From Sweltsa coloradensis (Eukaryota > Arthropoda > Insecta > Plecoptera > Chloroperlidae), in the NCBI GenBank assembly GCA_024449915.1, contig JAMZAV010000789.1, positions 124,001 to 188,000 on the forward strand: a stretch of 64,000 bases of DNA, written 5' to 3'. Positions within the stretch are counted from its first letter, which is position 1. Each line of letters opens with the position of its first letter. Under the pieces are notes generated by a model. That model ran no database searches and was not told the DNA's origin. It was given only the letters and a program-made list of their open reading frames with translations. Both the position numbers and the translations under genes were made by a program. Positions 51,201 through 63,200 of this stretch are shown here, piece by piece.

Positions 51201-54200
51201 AACTCAAACAGAAAGCTTGTTTGATCTTGGTAGACAACCCTTTGAATAACTCTTCACCTTTCAAAGTAAATGTAAAAGAAGAATATAAAACCCGCATACA
51301 AAATCCGAATTATTATCGCATAATACAACACTGCCCAATAGAGGAGTAAAACACTATAGTTCATGAAGGGGAAAACATCAAAGGTATTTATCAATGTTTA
51401 GTGGCAAGGTATAACATAACTCGAGCGTGTTTCATTACTCGAGCTAGTTCAAATGGATAAAGGGAAACAGTAATTTTCTTTGGCCTTACATATGTGGAGA
51501 AAATTTAAAAAATACCATGCCATGCTTGGTCGACCAATGCCATAAACTTAGTAAATTGTAAATGCGTATGGATCAAAACAACTATATATTTAAATCAAAT
51601 TTCAGCAACACTAATGTACCGCCCTTTTATTTAAAGTAACTTAAGTGTATTTACGTCATTTATGGCCGATTATGATTATAGATTTAACAGGATATTATAA
51701 TTTGGAAATAAATGCAACTCGAAAGTGCTTCTTCCTGCATGAAATAATATGTAAACACAACACATTAAAAAAATAAATATAATCAACGTTTGACGTCATT
51801 ATTTAGCAATTATTAACGGTTTACATATAAGTTTATCGGTGCTGGAGAATTTACTCATTATGGGTCAAGATAATTTAAAATTTAAAATTTAAATTAATAA
51901 TTAAATCATATATTTTAAAATGTTAATGTTAATAATAACCTTAACTCAGTTCCAACAATGTCGGGTTGAGTGGAGGTTTTCCACCATTATCCTAGATACT
52001 AAGCTCGTCAGACTCAATGCTTCTTTCTCATCGTCTTCCTCCTTCCTCTCCACCAATTTACTCCACTCTCTTCTGTCCTCCCATAGCTTAACTCTGCTCC
52101 CACACTTCATCTCGTTTCACAACGTCTTCTTGAATTAATCTTCCCCATTTCTCTCTTGGCTTTCCTACTTTTCTTTTCCCCTCCTCTGCCGCTTCAAATT
52201 CTCGTCTTGGGATCCTCCTCTGCCCATCCTTTTCATGTGTCTAACTCTAAACCATCTTAGAAAATAAATATGTTTTATTTATTTACATCTATGTATTATT
52301 ATAAAATGGTATTTAATTAATTATTAATTGTGCCCACTATAGGTTTGAAGAATGTGGTACGTAGTGACCTAATTTTGGAGATATATCAAAAGAGCAGTAA
52401 CTGAATAAATGCAATTAATAATTAGACAACTTATCTAATTGATCTCATCCTCATGTCAGATCCTGAACGTGTGTGGGCTGAGATGGCTGTGCTGTTCCCC
52501 GCCGGGTGAGGTGGGAAGCGGGGAAGAGGCAGCCGCCAAGTCGGCGAAGTCGGGGAAGAGGGGCAACTTATCGTACCTGAAAGAGATTCCCAAGCTGGAC
52601 CGGGAAGACCCCCGCATCCCTCTCGCCACCGCCGAGGGAGAGATGGAGTCATATGAGGTAAATAAATAAATAAATACACTAGGAAGCTTCGCAAACGCTT
52701 TTTCAGGCGCGTTGTTGGATGAGCGTAATTTTTAAAAACGAAAAAAGCGTAAAATTGCGATTTTTATGAGAAATAATTTTTCGATTACGCTCAAATTTCA
52801 CACGAATATATAAATTCATAAAATTAAGGTTCTGTGAAAAAATCATTACAATCGGATAAAGCATGTAGGTGTTATAAGTCGAAGAAATTTGTTAAAAATA
52901 AAAAAAATCGTAAAATTGCGATTTTAATGAGAAATATTTTTTCGGTTACGCTCAAAAACGTGACAGTTCTAAGTTCAGAGATTTCGAAGGCCTCCAGAAA
53001 ATTTCATCGCAATTGGAGTTTCGGTTTAGCCGGAATCATGTTAACAGACAGACAAAAATACAAAAAGAAAAAAAAAGAAAAAAAACATTCTGGATTTTTT
53101 TCTCCAGTGTAGTAGAATGGAATCTTCGCTTCGCTCGCTACGCTCATCCAATAAATAAATACATACAAAATTGAAATAGAACAATATTCGCATTAAGTGG
53201 CTACCCACTAAGCCACACAACTGATTTTCAGTGGGGAACATAAAATTTAAAGCAGCCAACTCTGTTGGCGCCGACACCATTGAGACTACCCATTCGGTAA
53301 CAATAACTTGATTTTAGTGGGGGTCATTATTTACAGTGACTCTGAACCAACGTTGTCAAAGACGACCCAATCGATGAGCGTATAATGGCCACCTATCGAA
53401 AAGAATTTGAAATGAAGGACCGCTGGTTGGCCACGATCCACCCGGCACCCGCGGATCTTCGACAAAGCTAGTTCATACCCTAACACTACCATGCGCGTAT
53501 CGTTGCTAGAACCAGCTAGAACGAGTCCGAAGTCACAATAAGGTGCTCTTATTTTGTGCCGAGTGCAGCGGTTCGATTTTCATCATTTCAAATTATGGAT
53601 AGCATCACATTTTTAAGAACAAGTTTTATATACTATATTATAGTGTATTTTTGAGAACTTTTTTATCAGATATTTATAACATGTAATCTTAACTAAATGT
53701 CGGAAAACACATACAAGTAACTGAAAGTTTTTAAGGTCATGCATTTGCTTTATTTAGGCCTAACGAACTATCCCAAATTTCACACAGCTGCAATGCTAAA
53801 CTAAATATTATACAATAAACTCTTTTTTAAAGTAGTTTAGATTCCAGTCAAGCATTGTTTGAATTTGGAATTTTATCAATTCAACATAAAAACGTATATT
53901 TCGATATTTCTATCTATATTCTACAATAAATTGAAAGCTTTCTTATATGATGTGTTAGTAGGGTTGAACAATCATTAAAAGTATCAAATCAATCGGAAGC
54001 TCGAAAAGGTACTAATTAAATTCCTAATGTAAGTGGCCTGGGCTGGTATCAGCCTCGGAGAGAGTGCCATCTTCTATGTCGGTGCCAATGCCCGATAGGG
54101 TTGGTTCGGGCAACTTCAAATTTAAACCCTCCACTGAAAATCAGTTCTGTGACTAGTAGAGAACTGTGCATCCAGATGTGTTAATCCCTATACCATCGCC

Positions 54201-57200
54201 TCTCGTTCCAGGGCACCTACGACGACTACCTGGAGATGTTCATCCAGTTCGGCTACGTCTTCCTCTTCTCGTCCGTGTTCCCAATGGCCGCCTTCTGGGC
54301 AGTCGTCAACAACGTGCTTGAGATCCGCGCCGACGCCTTCAAGCTGTGTCGTCTCTGCAGACGGCCCATGTCCAAGCGAGTCAAGGGAACCGGCGCCTGG
54401 CAGGTTCGTGGAGTATGAAGTTTATTATTAGGGAACACTCCACTGAAAATACTGAAAAATTTACCCTTCGGTCTTTCTTTTTTTTAACTTTTCCAAGACT
54501 CATACTTTTGAATACTTAAATGATAAATCAAAGGGTTAACATGCCTACATTTAATTAAAAATAATTTTTTAAATTCATTGAATGTGCGGAATTGCAGTTT
54601 TGTGTTGCCATTTTTTATTCATATATTTAGTTGGTTAAGGCCTATTTTAATTAATGTATTGATTATTTAATTAATTTCATTTCATTTCATTTCATTTCAT
54701 TTCATTTAATTTCATTTCATTTCATTTCATTTCATTTTATTAGTCATCAATTTTAGCACTCAAATGCTTACACAGATACAAGTTAAGCGAGTATTTGATG
54801 TTGTCCATGTTGATACGAAGTAAAATCCAATACATTACAAAGTAATTACAAAATAATCTATACAGGTACTAAAGTATCTCGAGACCAATCTACAACTCAT
54901 TAAAATAACCGTTTCCACAGGGTCTAAAATATAAATAACACAGGATAGATCACTGAATATCGCCACTCAATAAAACCAGAATAAACTCACTAATACTTAT
55001 TTGCAGAATGCAGGTGCCGCTCAAACTGCAAATCAATTACCTACATTAGTTTGTGCTAAAATTATTACTAAAATATTCTGAGAGCGAATAAAACTCCATT
55101 TCCAGCAGCCAGGATTTCATCTTAAATTTAAAATCTATGTCTCCACTTTCGTGAAACCTAAGGAAAAGGGCAGCTCTTACATACCTGGGAGAGCTATATC
55201 ACCATACTAATACAAAATGATGGTAATTTCATGTAAACAATCTTTAAATCCATTCTGCCAGATAATATTTTTGGTACACTTTTGGAACTTAAAAAACTAT
55301 CTTCTTCTGGACCACTTGTCCAAATTAGCTAATTTTTGTTTTGTATTATTATTTATACATAATTTAACAAAATTGTGCATGCGTTGTAAGATATAACACA
55401 CATAACAAAAACTTGTAGAAATACAGCCAAACCTTACACACTCAAAAGGAATGAGATCTAAAAAAAAAGGGCCAAGCTCATCTACCCTTCCACATTTGCG
55501 CATTCTTAATTCATAAACGTACAGTGTCCCATAACAGCATCCTCGAAAGCTTGGCAAAATAGAATTTGCGATTATTAATTTAACGTAATAGTTTATCCAA
55601 GTTCTTTTTTTCTAATTAATTTAAACGTAATAACATGCAAATTCTATTTTGCCAAGCTTTTTGAGGATGCTGTTATGGGACACTGTACGTTTATGAATTA
55701 AGAATGCGCAAATGTGGAAGGGTAGATGAGCTTGGCCCTTTTTTTAGATCTCATTCCTTTTGAGTGTGTAAGGTTTGGCTGTATTTCTACAAGTTTTTGT
55801 TATGTGTGTGATCTCATTACTTTTTCAAGTTCCATTACAAAATTATTTGTTAAAATATAATATTTTTATCAAAGTTGATTTAATTTCTATGGTATTAGCA
55901 GTAACAATATAGGATGTAAAATATCTAGACCCGGATTCATGTACATCCTGGGTATAGGTGGTATAACCATGGTATAACGACGGTATAAGGACTGGACCTC
56001 AATTCTTGAGTTCGTGGGAGATGAGTTGAAAACGCATTTTGAAAACGAAGTCGTTTTCGTTTTCGAAGGAATTGGTATTCTTGAACGGTATCGTGGAAAA
56101 CGTCATGGGTTGTGAGTTGAAAGAGTATCACGAAATCCAAACACTTTAAAAAGATTTGCGTATAGCAAAGAGCTCGAAAAAGAGCTATATTTATTCTAGA
56201 TGGCAGTGCCTTCATAAACGCGGGCCAATCGAAAGACGAGTTGTATGAAATGATTTGATTGTTGCAATTATGTAAACAAACAGATGAGCAAGCTCATATT
56301 ATTCGACACCTTGTGTATTGTGTGGCAGAACCACCGGGCAGAACAATGTTGTGCTGGCATAGGGTTGGCTTGGCTGGGCAAACATGTAAGGTAAGTATGA
56401 TTTTACTAGGCCTATAGCCAAATGGAACTTTAGACCTACACTTTTACATTATAAATAATTTTCTACATCTGGGCCTAGGCCAGGGACGGTTTCTGATTTG
56501 TTTTATGAGAGTATAATGACAACTTTTCTCGTTTCACACATAGAAGCAAAATTTAAAATGTCCGCCATTTGTTAACGTATCGCACTTTCCCGCCTAACTC
56601 TGCTTATACCGTCAACAAGTGTCAAGTAACTATGGTTACTTGTTGATTGTATGCCTAGTGTTTAAGGCTTATTTTAAAACCCTTATTTGGAAGCCTTCCA
56701 ACAAAATTTTTCAACTTTTTTTTTCAAAAGAGACTATATTTCTATAACCTTAATGTCCATGTAAAATATGAACATTGTAGTCCCACCCGTCTGGTCAGAA
56801 TCGCGGGCCGACGTATTAGATGTTAGCAGTAGTAGGCAGTAGTAGGCAGTAGCAGTAGCTAACATCCTTAAAGTGATTTTGAGCATGTTTCAAGCCATTT
56901 TTTCACCAAGAAGGAATAATCGTACCCCAATAAAATTTGGCATGTGTTGTCAGGTACCTAAATCCCTCGATTGTGATAGTTTTCAAGTTCACATCACGTT
57001 ACATGACGGCTGGGTAACACCTCGAAATCACCCCAACTTGCTTGGTGTATAAGGTGCTTGAGTGTGTAGCGCACCGCGGCTTGGCTGCGGCGCCCTAACG
57101 GGCACCTAGATTCAAAACTTTGTCTAAAATATAATATTAAACTTCTATCTGAACTGTAATTAAACAAATTCAAAATTCATAATGCATAAAATTAGTCAAA

Positions 57201-60200
57201 AAGAAAAAGAAAATAAGAAAGAAGGAAAAACCATACACAATAATATTGTTTGGTTATATCAGAACAAGAAATCTGCAAAATTTCACAACAATCGGTCTTT
57301 TAGGAAAAATGTTTTTTTATTTCTACCAAATAGCTGTAAAAACAACGAAAAAATCAAGGGGCAGAATATGTGCCAACAAATAAAAATTGCGTTTGATCAA
57401 TTGTGTTTGTAGCGCAAAAACTGTGGGTTTTGGCTTTTTCTGCATTAGATATATAGGTAGTATTGATAGATAGATTTTTAACTTCTGAATTGTATTAAAT
57501 ACTAACAATTTGGCGTACTGGAGTGTTTCCCGACAAACCAAACGAGACATATAGGTAGGTTACAAACGTTGCTACCTTTAGGCTTAGTGTTCTTACTTGG
57601 CTACATATCGATCAAGTCGAACGAATGTTTGTAATTGTTAGTTACTTATACATTTTAAAGAATGTGAAGGCGACGAGACGGTGCCTGGTTTTTGTATGTC
57701 AAATTTAGGTGGTGACGCTAGCCCCGCCGTTTTGAGTCCCAGGGTCACCAAAAACAGGGTTTGTTCTATAAGAAACTTACTGTGTATCAATCGGAGGTCG
57801 TGTTCGTATTTTATCTTGAGACGTGACACACGCATTGACAGAGACACGGACGGACAAAAATGTAATACATTAAGTGGAGCTTCGCTCCCTAAAAATGTGA
57901 AATGTAAAATCTCCATCTGAATGTAGAAGCACAGCTCGTTTCACTTCTCAAGACATTGACGGACTTACAATACCAAAGTTGTCTCTTGTGGCGTAATAAA
58001 ACACGAAACAAACTTGATTGTACTGCACAGTCCAATCAATGCAGCTCTGAAGCACTTGAATTGGGGGACTTTGAAAAGGGAATCTAAGCTCTTTGAGTAT
58101 TGTGATAAAATTACAAATTCTCCTTCATCTTGAAGCGCACGCTGTAAGGTTTCTAATACAAAACCTCCGCCTTGGCGTAGTCTGGTTAGCCCTCTTGTCA
58201 ACAAGATGTCCAGAAGAGAGCGACGAGTTAAACGGATTAAATCCAATGTTAGAGAGCAAGCCAAGTTCTCAAGGTAATGTTAGTCGCATAAGACAAATTG
58301 GCCACGTATTTCTTCTCTTAAAATGCAGGACCCCTATTCTGTAACTCTACTCCCTCTGTGTGGGTCAAATATATATATCCACCTACATATCAATGATGGC
58401 CACAATGATATTTCGGTTGTTTTTTTTGTTTTTTTTTTAGAAAAATTGTTATAATTTCCGACCGATTTTGACACAGGACATAGGGCTTGAACAGTGTGGC
58501 CCTGCTGTCCATTAACGGCCAGATGCAGTCACTCAACGCACACTGCCACCTAGGGACCTACTTTATTGGACATGTTTACGTGCTTATGGAAAATAACATG
58601 GGGCTGTGTCTCTAAGTGGACTCTTAGTAGCAGTGCTTTGTAAGTGACTGCTGTGCATCCGGCCCTTAGCCAAAAATGACACAGTGAGACCCATGTTATT
58701 TTCCATAAGCAAGTAAAAGAGTTCAATAAAGTAGATGGCAGTGTGCGATGAGTAACTGTTGTGCATCCTGCCCACTTTAAGTTGTCACTTTGTGAACGAA
58801 AAAACAAAAATAATGTAGAATTTAAACAAGTATATAGAGTACGAAACATTCCTCGCTTGTTTTAGTCTTAATAATATTAAATTTGGTGGAGGCGCCGGGT
58901 ACATGCTTTCTGGGGTTCCGTGTCTATTTTCTTTCATTTATGGTGGAGGTGCCGGTCTGCCGGGCACGTAAATATTCTAACTTTCCTAGGGCTTCTCCGG
59001 TCCCTCACCCCCAGGGACACCAAAAACATTCTGTGTCATCCTTGTTGAAGGGAAAAAATGTCAACGAAAGTGCGCGGCGCTCGGAATCGTTTTTTTGATA
59101 TTATCATGACTCGTGAACACGCACAGAGACGGACGGACGGACCGAAAAATGATGCATGTAGGGGTGCTTTGCTCCCTAATAGTAATCAGAAATTGTAAAA
59201 TATCCTTCAAATAATCAAAATCTGTAAAGGATCGCGAACACGATTTACAGTCGCGTTGAATCAAACCGAATCAAATGTTTTTGTTAGCCCTCGATTGCTA
59301 TACTCGACAAAAGTTTGTCATAATGGAAAGTACGTAAGAGAAGTGCGCTTTTCAAAGAAATATGTGCGAGAGTAATAATATGATAATAGATTCCTAAGAA
59401 AACGTGACAATTTTATCATGTTGGAATAGCCGTTTGTAAGGTAGACACAGCACAAACTGATACGCGCAGTTTCTTTTTCGATAATGGAAGTCCCCGTCCG
59501 CGGTGGCATATTACGATTAGGGCGTTCCCGAAGCGTATGGCTCTACGGGGACGTGGGTTCGAATCCCGCATAAAGCATGGGTGTATTGTAATCACTCTTC
59601 ATCGTTAACTTTCACCTTTGATCGTCTCGAATAGCTTTAGTGCATTAATTTTGACGTTAAGCAACAGAAATCATCATCATTCTACGGAAGTCAAATTTAA
59701 GAAATCGCTTCCCCAATTATATCCTAGCATTTTGTTCCATCTTGTTTCAGTACGCCTTCGAGGCTGTGGGTGCAATGTCCATCATGACCAACTGCGGCCT
59801 GCTGTGCATGTCCCCGCAACTGAGGACATTAGCACCTCGGCTGACTAACGTCGAGTGGGTCCTCCTGTTTGTGTTCATCGAGCACTCTCTCCTGGGAGTG
59901 CGGAAACTGTTACACGGCATCATTCATGACCAGCCCGAGTGGGTGCGCGTTGCCCTTGCCAAGGTCGCCTACCAGTCGAAACAGGCCCTCAAGAATGAGG
60001 TAAGTACTTCGCGAACCTGACAAACTAGGAGAAGTTTGTCATGTCACGTCTTCATATTATGAACACGGAAAAGTTGACGATTTTGATCACAGTAAGGACG
60101 TTGCTTGTTAAATTTAAAAAAAAATGCATAAACGTGGTCATGAAAGCGGGTGAATTGTCCCATCAGCAGGCCTCCATTTCAAAATTTAATACCGCTCGTC

Positions 60201-63200
60201 GGTCGCCCATTATTCTATTCTTTTTTCGATGGCTTAAATAGTCTTCCACAGAATATCTTTCTTGGGAGACTCCAAATACAACTTTTTTATTTGTCTATAT
60301 TATTTGTAAATATGCACCAAATCTATTGAAGCTGGCCACGAGGCTCATCCAGTTGAATGACAACGCATGCTTGAGCTGTAAGCAGGACGTCTTAGCATGG
60401 AATTCAGGGTAGTTGTCGAACCCCAAGTGTCTGTAACATATAATTGGATTGGATATTGCTTAACGTCTCATATTAATGCACTTCTCATATAAATGCACTT
60501 TGGCTCTTTATTCGAGCCGATGAGTGGTGATAGATGAGGATGAAGTATGAACAGAAGGGAGGAGGGGAAACCCGGGACCGGAACGTAGCCTACTCCTTTC
60601 GAAAAGTAACAAGGGGACCAACGGCTTAACGTCCCATCCAAAAGGACGGTGTAACCTTGACAGTCATATAGGTTCCTCCACTAACCCGGACTGCCGAGCA
60701 GACGTCGAGAAGAACGAAGCCGGTACACTAGCTCTCGAACCCTCCATCTGCTCTAACCAGCGATATACGTGAGTTTCAGGGCTTAGCGGTCACCCACTCT
60801 ACCCCTGACCTCGCCCGAGTTCGCTTAACTTCGGTGTTCTAGTGAGAATCGGTTAAACTACATCGGCTAAACCGCTGGCTCTGTAACATATATTAAGCTT
60901 CACTAGTCGCTTCACATAATGACAAATACAAAAATATATATTAGCTTCGGTAACTTCCCTTTTTGTGTTTGTTCGTTCTTATAGGTTTAACAACTTACAT
61001 CCAACTTACATTATCTACTCAATACTCATTCAATCACAGGCATTACATTTAAACATTCCAACTCTTTTGATTTTGAACAGAAATGTGGGTATTATATGTG
61101 CCATCGTTTTGAATTACAATGCACGTCCAGCCTTTGACTTCTCATTCCAATCCAATATATGAACCATATCCACATAATATTTTTTTTTAAATTGCGTTGT
61201 TCTGATGGCGTCGATCACTACTATTGTAGAATTGGTTTATTTGCCTTGTTGCCATTGTCAATAAAATCACCATTCAGTATTACACCCTTCCAAACTCATC
61301 AACAGAAGTAATAGTCTCAATTCTCAGCCGAACATCAGACCAACACACGTGACCAAACATCGGTGTCCACTGTCCACTGACTCCACGTATTGCAACATAT
61401 CACCTTCACCATCTAAGTTCAAGTTCAACCAAGGTTGGGAAAACACTGTATCGTAATCGTCACTCCTAGTCGTCTAAGCTGACTCATGATTTACTCGCAT
61501 GCCATTTCCTGGCAATATTTCAAGAACACAAGCTCACGTGCCTACACAAACGTAGTGCATATAAAATTTCTCTTTGAGGTAGGTTTTTATTTCCCCCTGC
61601 CCGTGCTTACTTTGAAGACTTACTCTCTTACTGTCAGTAGTGGGGTTCTCCGTACACGACGGGGTGTCTGAAACCATAACCATGTCTGCACGGTAAAACG
61701 TCCCAGCAAGAGGAAATAATATAAGAATAATATGCGAGCACAGACATTTAGATATGCATATTCCGGCGTTGGGCGGAATATAAAATGGCATTCGTCAAAA
61801 TATAAAAACAAAAATATACGAAATTGTGAATGAAAATAAAATTACCACCGCATATGTAATTTATTTACTAGTAAGCAATATCATCTCTCTATAAGTCAAT
61901 TCATCTGAACACATTCTTATTGCAGTAACTGAAAACACATTAATTTTGGGAGTAGTCTATTTTGCACCTTTCAGCCATATGAATGATTAAAATCTAGAAT
62001 GTATGTTCTTTCTCAATTATTTCAATTAATGGTTTTGAGACTGGAAACCAAAATTTTGCTTTCTACCTTAACAATTTGAAATTCGTGATTTTTTAAAAGA
62101 TTCTTAGAATAACTTTGATTTTTTCCTTGATCTTTTAGGAATAAAATGCTGATTTTGGATTCCAAATTGACATCAAAGTTGGAAAAAAAATCAAAACTTT
62201 AAATTTTTTGCAATGTTTTTATTAATACAAAATTTACATGCTCAAATTGAATCTACTACAGGCTAACAAAATATCCGGGACATCCCGGAAATTTGAGTAT
62301 GTTTGTGTTTTTATACACAATTAATTTTTTGAGCCATTACAAAATCCTTTTATAATATAAGAATTTAATAAGCAAAAGTTCTACCAATTCCGAACAAAAC
62401 AAACCAGCTTTTTACCCGGGTTCAAAGTATGATAAACACGGCAGATTACATTGAATAGATTTTTAATAGTGGTGGCAAATATGTTACGTATACCCCTGAC
62501 CTATAAAGGTTAAATAAATTTATGCATCAGTGTTGAGTGTTAATGATTTTCTGATGCCAAAATTTTTAGATTGAAATCGGGCATACGTGGTAATTTCCTC
62601 GGACTTCATTGAAATTGATTTTATTTCACGATTGCCTGTAAAATGTAGATTATTTAATACGGATGTAAAAATTTAAGTTGGAATATGCTCTAAAATCATC
62701 GTTATTTTATTTGCATATCTAAATGCAGACTTAGAACATTTAGAAAGATATCTTTAAACAAATACAAAGTTGAGGTATTATTATTAATATTATTATTATC
62801 AATAACAATACTTAAAGTTAAATATAATCCTGCAATGCTAATATTAGCGAGTGCGTGGCTTCGCGGTCCTTCAGTTTCATTTGTCCTTCTAGGGCAGGTC
62901 GTGGGATTTAATCCAGGTTCTATGCAGTTTCGCTGCGTATAGTAATGCGTCACGAATGCAGTACTTTCATAGTTTTCGAATCACATGCAGGCAAATCAGC
63001 ACAGTATAGTTATGGTTGATTGCACCCACAGTAAGATAACTAAATTTGAATTTCTCGCGCATGGTCCCTTTCTTCACGACCTTTTCTGCGAGTCCAAAAC
63101 TCAATACAAAATTGTAATTTTCGGTCAATGTTCACTTATGTGCTGTGACCAAACGGGACCATAATATTTAAAAATAATTAACTGTATAAAGGAAGATAAT

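Larger units (their letters stand above)
52658..54211 (+). other. Anoctamin intron 9 (1554 bp)
   Basis: Holds family A copy A9 (52679-53151), family D repeat (53195-53560) and a second family D fragment (54030-54160). Confidence 0.8.
54404..59750 (+). other. Anoctamin intron 10 (5347 bp)
   Basis: The longest intron and the densest in repeats: LINE end (54673-55320), inverted repeat (55396-55809), family A fragment (56672-56803), family F copies (57665-57893, 58885-59180), a terminal-inverted-repeat element (58537-58748) and a SINE (59491-59680). Confidence 0.8.

Noticed and set aside
60784..60880. Functional 5S rRNA gene
   Set aside because: Only a diverged part of the 5S sequence is present and it continues into a SINE body and tail, flanked by a target-site duplication.
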